A DNA stretch of 64,000 nt, from contig JABCZG010000021.1 in assembly GCA_013289835.1 (NCBI GenBank), forward strand, positions 1-64,000, written 5' to 3'. Under the pieces are notes generated by a model. It was given only the letters and a program-made list of their open reading frames with translations, was not told the DNA's origin and made no database searches. Made by a program: the position numbers and the translations under genes. This DNA comes from Acidobacteriota bacterium (GTDB lineage Bacteria > Acidobacteriota > Terriglobia > Acidiferrales > UBA7541). This document shows positions 55,198 through 63,746 of this stretch, piece after piece. Position 1 is the first letter of the stretch, and each line of letters opens with the position of its first letter.

Positions 55198-57699
55198 ATG
55201 AATTCCGCATTTTGCAATGTGGCGCTGAGCGTGCCGCTGCGTACGACGTTTACGTACGCAGTGCCGGAGGCATTGCGGGAAACCGTACAGCCTGGGAGCC
55301 GCGTACTGGTGCCGTTCCGGAAAAAAGCGATGGTTGGCGTCGTCGTGGAATTTGTTGAGAGCGCGGCGGCTGGGACGAACGTGCGAGAAATCACCCGCGT
55401 GCTGGATCTGGTTCCGGCGCTGACGCCGAAGTTGATCGAACTGGCGCAGTGGATCGCGGGATATTACCTGGCGCCGGTTGGCGAAGTGTTTCGGGCGATG
55501 CTGCCGCCGGTGACGGAGCTGAAATCGCAACGGCAGATTGTTTTGACTGACGCGGGTCGCGGAGCGGCTGAGAGTTTGAGCGGGGGAGAGTTGTCGCATG
55601 GACTTACCGCGAGTGAAGCGGGGTTTCTTGCGAAGTTGAAAGAGAAGAAAGGAGCATTGGTGTTTGGTCCGGCGGCCAAGCTGGGGGTTGATGCTTCGGC
55701 GTTGCAGAGATTGCAACGGCGCGGGCTTGTCGAAATTCGGGAGATGGTGCAGGGAAGAAAGAGGAAGACGCAGCGCGTGATTGCGTGGAGAGGCGGCGGA
55801 ACTAAGCCAGACGAGAAGCCGGCAGAGAAAAGCGAAGAGAATCCTAACGCAGAGACGCAGAGTGAGCAGAGGAAACGCAGAGAAGAAAAAATCAGAGAAT
55901 TGCTGGAGGCGGAGCGCGGGCCGCTTCCGTTGCCGCGGCTGTTGAAGCTGGCGCAGGTTACGCGAGCTTTTATCGAGCGAATGCTGCGCGATGGATTGCT
56001 TGAGAGTTGGGAGGAGCCGCTCGATCCGGCGGAGGATCCGTTTGACGCGGGGTATACGCCGGCGGCGCATGAGTTGAATGCGGAGCAGGAGAGCGTACTC
56101 AAAGCGATTCGCGCGCGATTTGAGCTGGGTGAATTCGGCGTGCAGTTGCTCCATGGGGTGACGGGGAGCGGGAAGACGGAAGTGTACTTGCGCGCGGTAC
56201 AGGAAACGTTGGCGCGCGGAAAAACGGCGATTATTCTTGTGCCGGAGATTGCGCTGACACTTTGGATTGGGCGGCAGTGCCGGGCGTGGTTTGGCGCGCG
56301 ATTCGAGGGCGTGGCGGTGCTGCACTCGGCGCTGAGCGACGTGGAGCGGGCGCGTGAGTGGTGGCGCGTGCGGAACGGCGAGGCACGCGTGGTGGTGGGG
56401 ACGCGGTCGGCGATTTTTGCGCCGCTGGAAAATGTTGCATTGATCATCGTCGATGAAGAGCAAGAGAACAGTTACAAGCAGGAAGAAACGCCGCGATACC
56501 ACGGGCGCGACGTGGCGATTGTGCGCGCAAAGATGGAAGGCGCGGCGGCGCTATTGGGTTCGGCGACGCCGTCGATGGAAACGTATCATCACGCGCGCAA
56601 CGGAAAATACGAGCTGCTGACCTTGGCTTCGCGCGTGGCGGAGCGATCGCTCGCGAGCGTGGAGATTGTAGATTTGCGCGAAGAGTTTCAGCAGACACAC
56701 AAAGCGAGCCCGATTTCCGCGAAGCTGCACGCGGGAATTGAAGAATGCCTGGCGAATGGAACGCAGGCGCTGGTGCTCATCAACCGGCGCGGGTACTCGT
56801 GGTCGGTGCTTTGCAGAAGCTGCGGCGCTTCGGTGCAATGCGTGAATTGCAGTATTTCGATGACGCATCACAAGCAGCGCAACCGGCTGGAGTGCCACTA
56901 CTGCGGATCGATTCAGCAGATTCCGAGGCAATGCCCGAAGTGCCAGTCGCAGTATGTTTATTTTTTCGGAGAAGGCTCGGAGCACCTCGAAGAACGATTG
57001 CGCAAAGAATTTCCGGGCGCGCGGATTGCGCGGCTGGACCGGGACACAGCGCGGACGAAACGCCAGTATCAAGAAACTCTCGGAGCATTCGCGGGCGGCG
57101 CGCTGGACATACTGGTTGGCACGCAGATGCTTGCGAAAGGGCACGACTTTCAGCGGGTGACACTGGTCGGCGTGATTTCGGCGGATTCTTCGCTGAGCCT
57201 GCCGGACTTTCGGGCGGCGGAGCGGACGTTTCAATTATTGACGCAAGTCGCGGGTCGGGCGGGGCGCGGCGAACTTGCGGGGCGCGTGCTGATCCAGACG
57301 TTTTATCCGGAGCATTACGCGATTCAGGATGCGGTCAAGCAGGACTACGTGTCGTTTTTTGAGCGCGAGCTGCATTTCCGGCGGATGATGGCGTACCCGC
57401 CGTTTACGTCGCTGGCGAACGTGATTGTGCGGGACACGAGCCTGGAGAAGGCGATCCGCTGGTCGCGGCGGCTTTCGGAGTACTTTTCGCCGTACGACGA
57501 CAAAGGTGTGCGCATCCTGGGACCGGCCACGGCGCCGCTGGCACGCTTGAAGAAGGAACACCGGTTCCAATTCCTGCTCAAGTCGCCGAAGCGGTCGGTG
57601 CTGACGAAGGTGCTGAGCGGGGCGATGGCCTACTGCGACGCGAAGGAGATTCCGCAGACGGCGGTTTTGGTGGATATGGATCCGCTGAGCTTGCTGTAA
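55198..57699 (+). CDS. priA: Primosomal protein N' (replication restart helicase PriA)
   Basis: An 833-residue superfamily 2 helicase that reloads the replisome at stalled forks. An N-terminal DNA-binding domain (about 1-100), a Lys/Glu/Gln/Arg-rich linker around 205-235, Walker A GVTGSGKTEVYL, the Walker B region IIVDEEQENSYKQEETPRYHGRD, and the zinc-binding cysteines (CRSCG...CVNC...CHYC...CPKC) are all visible, with the helicase C domain after them. The Walker B box reads DEEQ instead of the usual DEEH. I use ATG 55198; an upstream GTG would add 12 residues. Confidence 0.93.
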   Translation: MNSAFCNVALSVPLRTTFTYAVPEALRETVQPGSRVLVPFRKKAMVGVVVEFVESAAAGTNVREITRVLDLVPALTPKLIELAQWIAGYYLAPVGEVFRAMLPPVTELKSQRQIVLTDAGRGAAESLSGGELSHGLTASEAGFLAKLKEKKGALVFGPAAKLGVDASALQRLQRRGLVEIREMVQGRKRKTQRVIAWRGGGTKPDEKPAEKSEENPNAETQSEQRKRREEKIRELLEAERGPLPLPRLLKLAQVTRAFIERMLRDGLLESWEEPLDPAEDPFDAGYTPAAHELNAEQESVLKAIRARFELGEFGVQLLHGVTGSGKTEVYLRAVQETLARGKTAIILVPEIALTLWIGRQCRAWFGARFEGVAVLHSALSDVERAREWWRVRNGEARVVVGTRSAIFAPLENVALIIVDEEQENSYKQEETPRYHGRDVAIVRAKMEGAAALLGSATPSMETYHHARNGKYELLTLASRVAERSLASVEIVDLREEFQQTHKASPISAKLHAGIEECLANGTQALVLINRRGYSWSVLCRSCGASVQCVNCSISMTHHKQRNRLECHYCGSIQQIPRQCPKCQSQYVYFFGEGSEHLEERLRKEFPGARIARLDRDTARTKRQYQETLGAFAGGALDILVGTQMLAKGHDFQRVTLVGVISADSSLSLPDFRAAERTFQLLTQVAGRAGRGELAGRVLIQTFYPEHYAIQDAVKQDYVSFFERELHFRRMMAYPPFTSLANVIVRDTSLEKAIRWSRRLSEYFSPYDDKGVRILGPATAPLARLKKEHRFQFLLKSPKRSVLTKVLSGAMAYCDAKEIPQTAVLVDMDPLSLL

Positions 57700-57808
57700 G
57701 CGCCGCAGAGCTTCGCATCTCCCTTCTGGATTGGATGGATTGGACTTCAATCTCTCCGCGATTGGTTTGACTGGCGAATCGAAGTAGGGCCCCTCCCCCC
57801 TGTTTTTT

Positions 57809-57919
57809 GTAAGTGTTGATTCTAAAGAGTTTAGAAATCGGGTAAGTCATTTCGTTTCAACACTTACGGGAAAGTCCAGAAGTGTTGATTATAAAGAGTT
57901 TGCGTTGGCGAAGTGTTGG
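57809..57919. repeat. Inverted and direct repeat cluster
   Basis: GTAAGTGTTGA (57809-57819) is perfectly inverted as TCAACACTTAC (57857-57867). The 22-base unit starting AAGTGTTGATTCTAAAGAG (57811-57832) recurs with one change at 57880-57901, and AAGTGTTG appears a third time near 57911. A C-rich tract and T-run precede the first copy. Confidence 0.65.
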
Positions 57920-58058
57920 GCACGAGGACTCGCGCTCTTCCGGATACATGCAAAGCGGAGGCTCCGATAGAGTAGTGACATCGTGGCGGCACAGGGCAGA
58001 GTGGCCGGGCCGTCCAATCAAGACTGAGCGACAGCCAGGATGCCCGGAAAAGAAAAAG

Positions 58059-58077
58059 CGGGAGCAGGGCTCCCGCA
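58059..58077 (-). terminator. Orphan intrinsic terminator on the minus strand
   Basis: GCGGGAGC (58059-58066) pairs perfectly with GCTCCCGC (58070-58077) with a 3-base loop. Reading the minus strand it is followed by TTTTTCTTTT. No minus-strand gene lies within 1.7 kb upstream, so it may end an unknown RNA or be a repetitive element. Confidence 0.55.
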
Positions 58078-58627
58078 CTCCACAATTCTTCCCAACTAAA
58101 ATGCTAGGCCGAAAAGAAGGCTTGGTCAAGGGGGAGTTGAGGGAAAAAGATCCCAGATTACAAATCTCAATGTGAGCCGGGACGGCACAGATGTCGCTGG
58201 TTGAGACGGTTTCCGAAAGCGCAGCGGATGATTTCCGTTTGGTTGCTAGTGCTCGATTGGCTACAGAAAAAGAGGGTTGAGGAGAACGTTGAAGGGGGGC
58301 GCATTGAAAGGAAAGAAGATGGCGTGGTGTGGAGATCACAAAAAGCGTTTTCAGGAAGTTGAAGTAAGTAGTGGGTGAGAAGACAAAGACTTTGGTACGC
58401 ACAGTGCAAAGTTCAATACAGGACAGACAAGAGGTTTTCCCCGGCAGAAGATTGTAGGGCACGCAGCGGTTGGCATCGACGAGTTAAGGTGCACCGGCGG
58501 CGCTGGCGAACCCACAACCCTAGCTCGAAAACGACGGGTGGAAATGGTTGAACGCGGCCCGACGGATTAACTCTCCCAACCGCCCAGCCCCCAGAGGGAA
58601 GGCCTCCAGGGTGTGCGGCAGGTCGAG

Positions 58628-59695
58628 ATGCTGTGCGAATTACCAAAGTTCGAGAAGTCACGTCTGCAGGCGAGTTTCCTCCCGATCCTCTTGCTAAAGA
58701 TTTCCCTGAGCCTTGCCCCGATCCTCGGGGGGCTAGCCGTTTGTACGCCCGCGGCAGTGGCGCAAGTCTCCAACATTGAGAAAACAGACGGAATGATTTC
58801 CGGGACGGTGCTTTCCAAATTGGATGAGCGGCCCGTGGAGCAGGCGGCGGTCAGCGTGAAATCGCATAGCCTTGGAGTGTTCCGCAGCATACTGACGGAT
58901 TATGACGGGCGATTCGAGGTGCGTGGCCTACCTCCGGGCACGTACGAGGTGGTGGTCGAGCAACCGGGTTACGAATCGTTACAGACGAAAGCACAGTTTG
59001 AGGGCTCACCGGTCAAGCTGGTGCTGCACTTGATGGCCTCCAAGATCTCTCAACCCTTCCGGAGCAGCTACACCGTTTCCGTCCAGGAATTGAAGATTCC
59101 GGATAAGGCGCGGAATGAATACCAGAAGGGACTGGAGTGCATGGGGAAGAACGATGAGGTGGGGAGCCTAAATCACTTTACGAAGGCGACCCAAGCGTTC
59201 CCCAAGTACTTCGAGGCGTTTTATCACATGGGAGCGGCGGAAACGAGACTGGGGCGGCTGGAGGAAGCCAGGCAAGCCTTTCAAACGGCGATTGATTTAA
59301 GCGGCGGGAAGTATGCTTGGGCGGAGTTCGGGTTCGGATATGTCCTTTATTTGGAGGGGAAAACCGAGGAAGCGGAGGCGGTCCTCCGGCGGGGATTGGA
59401 AGTGGATGGTAATTCACCCGATGGATACACCATTCTGGGAATGACATTGTTGCGGCTCAATCGTCTGGAGGAGGCGGAGAAATGCGCCCGGCAGGCGATC
59501 CTCCACAAACCCGGCTTTTCGCAGGCATATCTTGTGCTGGCGGATGTGTATGCGCACCGGCGCGAGTATCGAGTGCAACTGCAGAATCTGGACGCGTATT
59601 TGCAGCTCGAGCCGAACGGTCCTGCGAGCGATCTTGTGCACCAGGCGCGCGAGGTCGCATTGAAAATGTTAGGCGAGCCTAAGCCGCAAGAGTGA
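58628..59695 (+). CDS. Exported protein with carboxypeptidase-regulatory-like and TPR domains
   Basis: A 355-residue exported protein. A hydrophobic signal (about 20-45) is followed by a carboxypeptidase-regulatory-like beta domain (about 55-130, ISGTVLSKLDERPVEQAAVSV ... YDGRFEVRGLPPGTYEVVVEQPGY) and then five or six TPR-like helical repeats (about 160-350, with ARQAFQTAIDLSGG and AEKCARQAILHKPGFSQAYLVLADVY). Such proteins often organise envelope complexes in Acidobacteria. The start is ATG 58628, with GTG 58613 as an alternative. Confidence 0.8.
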   Translation: MLCELPKFEKSRLQASFLPILLLKISLSLAPILGGLAVCTPAAVAQVSNIEKTDGMISGTVLSKLDERPVEQAAVSVKSHSLGVFRSILTDYDGRFEVRGLPPGTYEVVVEQPGYESLQTKAQFEGSPVKLVLHLMASKISQPFRSSYTVSVQELKIPDKARNEYQKGLECMGKNDEVGSLNHFTKATQAFPKYFEAFYHMGAAETRLGRLEEARQAFQTAIDLSGGKYAWAEFGFGYVLYLEGKTEEAEAVLRRGLEVDGNSPDGYTILGMTLLRLNRLEEAEKCARQAILHKPGFSQAYLVLADVYAHRREYRVQLQNLDAYLQLEPNGPASDLVHQAREVALKMLGEPKPQE

Positions 59696-59843
59696 TCCTG
59701 AACCGATCGCGCGAAGCAAGGCGCACTTCTACTCATACTTACAACTCAAAAAAAGACCGGGGAGTCATCCGCCGAATGATGGGGAGAGTCCCGCGCACCG
59801 GTTCGCCCGGAGCCGAGAAGCGGAGGGACGGGAGTGTAAGCGA

Positions 59844-60854
59844 TCAGTGTGAACCTGGAGGGATGTATAGCGGGGCGGGCATGAAGCAGAGGAGAAAGAC
59901 GAGAAGGGCGATAAAGGCTCCCCAGCGGCGAGGCGGGTCGAGCGGGGCGGGATCATAGATGGGCGCGACGCGGAGGAAACGCATGCCGAGGAGCAGAGCG
60001 CCCCAGATGTACCAACCTTCCCAGAAACGGAGCATGCCGAGGGCGATGAGAGCGACGGGGAGAAGAATGGACGAGTAGCGGTGAAGGTGAGCGCTGACGG
60101 AACGAAGGATGTGACCGCCATCGAGTTGGGCGGCTGGCAGGAGATTGAGCGAAGTGGCAAAAAGGCCGACCCATGCGGCGCGGCCGACAGGATGAAGCAG
60201 TAGAGAGCCGGGAGCGACGCCGGGATGGAACCAAGCGGCGATAAGGCGTAACAAGAGGGGCGTGCCGAAGGCGAGGTCGACGTTTTGCAGGTCGGTTAGG
60301 CCGGGAACAATTTTTGCGTGTAAGACGCCGTAGACCAAGGCGGGGACGGCGAGAACGAAGCCGACCAGAGGGCCGGAGGCGCCGACGTCGAAGAGTGCTC
60401 GGGTGGTGCGGATTGGGGAACGAATGAGGATGAACGCGCCAAAAGTGCCGATGAGCGATGGGAAGGGAATGAAGAATGGATAGCTGGAGCGAATGTGATG
60501 GTGGCGGCAGGCGAAGAAATGGCCGAGTTCGTGGGCCAGTAAGATAGTGAGCAGCGTGAGGGCGAAGGGGAGGCCGGCAGCCAGGCCAGCGGGATGCTGG
60601 TAGAAGAGTTTGAAGGCGCGGACGAATTCGTCGAAGGAAACGGCTTCGTTTTGGTCATAGGCCACGGCGAATTGCGTGCCGGCTACGAGGCAGGTGCAGA
60701 GTGTGAGGAGAAAGAGAACGACTGCGAGGAGCAAGGTTTTGGGAGAAGGGCGATGGGGGACTTGGGCATATTGGAATTCACCGGGAGGGATGGCGCGCCA
60801 ATCGAAGTTGAGCGGAATGGAGGGCGGCGGATTTTCTGGGAGCGGGGTGGTCAC
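59844..60854 (-). CDS. Site-2 protease family membrane metalloprotease (M50)
   Basis: A 336-residue intramembrane zinc protease. HELGHFFACRHH (zinc-ligand HExxH) lies in a membrane segment near 109-120, and the second ligand motif NLLPAAQLDGGHI is near 235-247. About eight hydrophobic segments flank them. Members release membrane-bound regulators by regulated proteolysis; the substrate is unknown. It is convergent with the TPR gene. Confidence 0.88.
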   Translation of the reverse strand: MTTPLPENPPPSIPLNFDWRAIPPGEFQYAQVPHRPSPKTLLLAVVLFLLTLCTCLVAGTQFAVAYDQNEAVSFDEFVRAFKLFYQHPAGLAAGLPFALTLLTILLAHELGHFFACRHHHIRSSYPFFIPFPSLIGTFGAFILIRSPIRTTRALFDVGASGPLVGFVLAVPALVYGVLHAKIVPGLTDLQNVDLAFGTPLLLRLIAAWFHPGVAPGSLLLHPVGRAAWVGLFATSLNLLPAAQLDGGHILRSVSAHLHRYSSILLPVALIALGMLRFWEGWYIWGALLLGMRFLRVAPIYDPAPLDPPRRWGAFIALLVFLLCFMPAPLYIPPGSH

Positions 60855-60985
60855 GAGATGTTTGGAGCCTAAAAGTTGGTCGGCACTTACAAGTACAACA
60901 CAGATTGGAATGATCGCGCTAGCGCAGGGAGAACTTGAGAGGGAGTTAGCTTAATTTTCTGAGAGCCGCAGAGAAAAAAGCCCGA

Positions 60986-61264
60986 CTACTTGGTGCTCTC
61001 CATGCCCTGGAGTTCTTTGCCGGGCTTGAAGCGGACGGCCTTGCCGGGAGGGATGTTGACTTCCTCGCCAGTGCGGGGATTGCGCCCGATGCCGGTTTTG
61101 CGGGGCTTGACGCTGAAGACGCCGAAACGGCGGAGTTCGATGCGCTGCCCTCGGCCAAGGGCCTGCTTCAAGGATTCGAAAACGGTCTCGACGGCTTGTT
61201 CGGCCTTGGTGCGGCTGATGCTTGTCTGGGCGACGACAGCGTTCACGATGTCCAGCTTGATCAC
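60986..61264 (-). CDS. HU/IHF family DNA-binding protein
   Basis: A 92-residue nucleoid protein. RIELRRFGVFSVKPRKTGIGRNPRTGEEVNIPPGKAVRFKPGKEL is the DNA-bending arm region, with the Arg-Asn-Pro tip. It starts at GTG 61264, with GGAGG five bases upstream and a good promoter at 61291-61319. Confidence 0.93.
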   Translation of the reverse strand: MIKLDIVNAVVAQTSISRTKAEQAVETVFESLKQALGRGQRIELRRFGVFSVKPRKTGIGRNPRTGEEVNIPPGKAVRFKPGKELQGMESTK

Positions 61265-61290
61265 GCAAACCTCCAGCGGTTCCGAGGCAG

Positions 61291-61319
61291 ATGCTAGAGG
61301 GTGCGGAGCGGGTTGTCAA
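61291..61319 (-). promoter_or_regulatory. Sigma-70 promoter of the HU/IHF gene
   Basis: On the minus strand TTGACA (61319-61314) and TAGCAT (61296-61291) are separated by 17 bases. The expected start of transcription near 61284 leaves a leader of about 20 bases before GTG 61264. Confidence 0.65.
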
Positions 61320-61426
61320 GACGTGAGGGGTAATCTACACTGAACATCTTTCGAACGCGCGCAACGAAAAAATTTTTGCGTTTGCATCGCACTTCAGAAA
61401 AAAAGTCAGGGACAGGGGAGGAATGG

Positions 61427-61981
61427 ATGGCCGTAAAGCCAGACCGCTGGATCCGGCGCATGTCGCTGGAGCACAAGATGATCGAGCCGTTCACGGACCG
61501 GCAGGTGCGAGAGGGAGTGATCAGTTACGGAGTGTCGTCGTACGGATACGACATCCGAGTGGCGGACGAGTTCCGGATTTTTACGAATGTGAATTCGACG
61601 ATCGTGGATCCGAAGCATTTCGATGCGCGATCGCTCGTGGACATCAAGAGCGAGGTGTGCCTGATTCCGCCGAATTCGTTTGCGCTGGCGCGGTCGGTGG
61701 AATATTTCCGGATTCCGAGGAACGTGCTGACGATTTGCGTGGGGAAGTCCACGTACGCGCGGTGCGGGATCATCGTGAACGTGACACCGTTCGAACCGGA
61801 GTGGGAAGGCTTCGTGACGCTGGAGATAAGCAACACGACGCCGTTGCCGGCGAAGATTTATGCGAATGAGGGGCTTTGCCAGGTGATTTTTTTCGAGTCG
61901 GATGAGGAATGCGAAGTGAGTTACAAGGATAAGAAGGGGAAGTATCAGTCGCAGAGCGGGATTGTGTTGCCGCGGCTGTAA
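61427..61981 (+). CDS. dcd: dCTP deaminase
   Basis: A 184-residue trimeric-fold enzyme making dUTP from dCTP. Conserved blocks are GVSSYGYDIRV (about 33-43), GKSTYARCGIIVNVTPFEPEWEGFVTLEISNTTPLPAKIYANEG (about 105-148) with the catalytic Glu in TLEIS, and a C-terminal YQSQSGIVLPR. The ATG at 61427 follows GGGAGG. A terminator follows at 62021. Confidence 0.93.
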   Translation: MAVKPDRWIRRMSLEHKMIEPFTDRQVREGVISYGVSSYGYDIRVADEFRIFTNVNSTIVDPKHFDARSLVDIKSEVCLIPPNSFALARSVEYFRIPRNVLTICVGKSTYARCGIIVNVTPFEPEWEGFVTLEISNTTPLPAKIYANEGLCQVIFFESDEECEVSYKDKKGKYQSQSGIVLPRL

Positions 61982-62020
61982 GCAGCGAGCTTGCCAATTC
62001 GAACGCATCCGCAGCAAAAG

Positions 62021-62057
62021 GCGAGGCGGGACGGGACTGAGTCCCCCCTCGCTTTTT
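62021..62057 (+). terminator. Intrinsic terminator of dcd
   Basis: A 12-base stem with a single mismatch (62021-62032 with 62041-62052), an 8-base loop and a T5 run (62053-62057). It stands between dcd and the convergent DedA-rhodanese gene. Confidence 0.85.
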
Positions 62058-62068
62058 CGTTTGTTTGA

Positions 62069-63010
62069 TCAAGAGAGGGTGACGGTGACGAGGGGGAAGC
62101 CGCGTTTGCGCCAGGCGTCAAGGCCGCCCTGCAAGGGGCGGATGCGCTTGATGCCGTTTTTTCTGAGGAGCAGCGCCACACGGGCGCTGGTGGCTTCGTT
62201 TGGTCAAGTACAGTAGAGAATGACCTCGCGATCGCGCGGGAGGCTGTCGTTTTTTTCTTCGAGCTCTTTGGCGTCCATGCGGAAGGCGCCGGGGATGGTT
62301 TCGGGATCAGCTTCAAAATCCATGGAATGACGCAAGTCCACGATGACGAGATCCTCGCCGGCGTCGATTTTTAATTTTAGTTCGTCCACGGTGATGCGGG
62401 CGATGCGGAGCTCGCGGAGAAAACGCTGGCGGGCGAAGTATTTGTAGGCGATGTAGGCGGCAAAAACGCCGATGAGCAGTACCAGCAGGCGACTGCCTAG
62501 GGCGGCGAGATGCTCGGCCACGAGCTCGATTTGGCCGCTGAAAATGTAGCCGATGCCGAGAAACGTGCCGGCCCAGAGGAGCGAGCCGAGGGCGTCGAAG
62601 AGAAGAAAGCGGCGAGCGCGCATGTGAAAAATTCCAGCGAGCGGGGGGGCGACGGTGCCGAGGCCAGGGAGAAACTTGGCGAAGAGGAGGGAGCGCGCGC
62701 CTTGCTTGGAGAAAACGCCTTCGGTGCGGCGAACGCAGGAATCGGGCTCGATCGAAATCTTGCAAATGAGCTGAAGAACCCGGATGCCTTTGCGCAGGCC
62801 TAACTGGTACCAGATGGAGTCCGCGACCACACAGGCCAGCATGGCGAAAAAGAGCGAACGAAAAAAACTCATCTGTCCTGTGCCGGAGAGCGCGCCCGCG
62901 GCCAGGAGAAGCGGCATGGAAGGCAGAGGAAGGCCGACTTGCTCGGCAAAAACCCAGCCCAGCACGACCATGTAGCCATGGTGAAGAAGGAATTCGAGTG
63001 TGCGGTGCAT
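62069..63010 (-). CDS. DedA-rhodanese fusion, probable selenoprotein
   Basis: A predicted 313-residue protein with a DedA membrane domain (about 1-190, with LPGLGTVAPPLAGIFHMRARRFLLFDALGSLLWAGTFLGIG) fused to a cytoplasmic rhodanese domain (about 210-313). An in-frame UGA at 62206-62204 is codon 269. Before it the frame reads REVILYCT; after it, in the same frame, PNEATSARVALLLRKNG, RPLQGGLDAWRKRGFP and a normal TGA at 62069. Homologous loops commonly read YC-x-C-PNEA, so the UGA replaces a Cys and gives a C-x-U redox motif. A SECIS-like hairpin lies 14 bases downstream. The truncated reading (ending at 62204) would destroy the rhodanese fold. A nonsense mutation is the alternative. Confidence 0.8.
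62171..62189 (-). promoter_or_regulatory. Bacterial SECIS-like hairpin
   Basis: On the minus strand CAGCGCC (62189-62183) pairs perfectly with GGCGCTG (62177-62171) around the loop CGTGT. Fourteen bases separate the UGA (62206-62204) from the stem, so the loop is 21 bases away, and G is the second loop base. Bacterial SECIS elements typically have this spacing, a short upper stem and a G in the first two loop positions. Confidence 0.7.
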
Positions 63011-63035
63011 GCGTGGCCGGGGTTGCGGTCTCCAG

Positions 63036-63641
63036 TTATTTTGCTACGAAAGAAGCAGTATGCCCCCAGTGGCCCGACATGACAAATTCGCTGAGCGGCT
63101 TGCGTGTCCTCGGAGCCAGCTCGCGATCCTTCAAAGGCTGAGGCAGGGAATTGGGATCGCCGGGGTAGCCGATGGCGATGGCGGCGATGGCTTCCCAGTT
63201 TGAGGGAATTGCGAAAACTTCGCGCGCTCTTGCGGGATCGAAGCCAGCCATTTGATGAACGGACAGCCCGCGCGCGGTGGCTTCCACGGACAACAGAGCG
63301 GTGGCGGCGCCGGTGTCGTATTGCGCGTTGCGGTTAGGGGCATTGTTTTTGGCGAAGGTGAGCTCGGCGACGGCGAGAGCGAGGACGAGGGCGTTTCTTG
63401 CCCACCCCGCGTTAAACTCGACGAGCACACTCAACATTCTTGCGAAATTCTCATGGTCGTCGCGCGTGGCTACGATGTAGGCCCAGGGCTGCTCGTTGCT
63501 GCTGGAGGGCGCCCAGCGCGCGGCTTCAAAGAGACTGCGAAGAACGTCCGGGGGGACGGGCTTGTCGGAGAACGCGCGGGGGCTCCAGCGATCTAGGATC
63601 AACTGATGAACGGGAAAATCGCTTGGTGCCGGCTTGTGCAT
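63036..63641 (-). CDS. Nitroreductase family protein
   Basis: A 201-residue flavin (FMN) oxidoreductase. RWSPRAFSDKPVPPDVL (about 18-34), FEAARWAPSSSNEQPWAYIVAT (about 38-59, FMN-binding) and LSVEATARGLSVHQMAGF (about 115-132) match the family; the substrate is not predictable. It ends 25 bases before the DedA gene starts on the same strand and could be cotranscribed with it. Confidence 0.88.
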   Translation of the reverse strand: MHKPAPSDFPVHQLILDRWSPRAFSDKPVPPDVLRSLFEAARWAPSSSNEQPWAYIVATRDDHENFARMLSVLVEFNAGWARNALVLALAVAELTFAKNNAPNRNAQYDTGAATALLSVEATARGLSVHQMAGFDPARAREVFAIPSNWEAIAAIAIGYPGDPNSLPQPLKDRELAPRTRKPLSEFVMSGHWGHTASFVAK

Positions 63642-63746
63642 GAGTTCGAGCCTCTCTTTTGAATACGACTTTTAGATGATCCGGGCGGAGCGTGCGATTC
63701 ATCGCGGACGGCGCCCTCCCGCCGAAGTGCTGCGAGTGTCACGAGG

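Larger units (their letters stand above)
57700..58627. other. Large intergenic interval with repeats and an orphan minus-strand terminator
   Basis: More than 900 bases without a convincing gene. It holds a repeat cluster at 57809-57919 and a hairpin with a minus-strand T-run at 58059-58077. The 201-residue minus frame (57857-58462) is rich in Ser/Cys/Phe and unlike real proteins here. The + strand is purine-rich. Confidence 0.55.

Noticed and set aside
55186..56502. 438-residue minus-strand frame inside priA
   Set aside because: Arg/Gln/His-rich antisense of a clear PriA; it has no domain.
57857..58462. 201-residue minus-strand frame after priA
   Set aside because: Cys/Ser/Phe-rich composition, no motif, and it runs through the repeat and the terminator hairpin.
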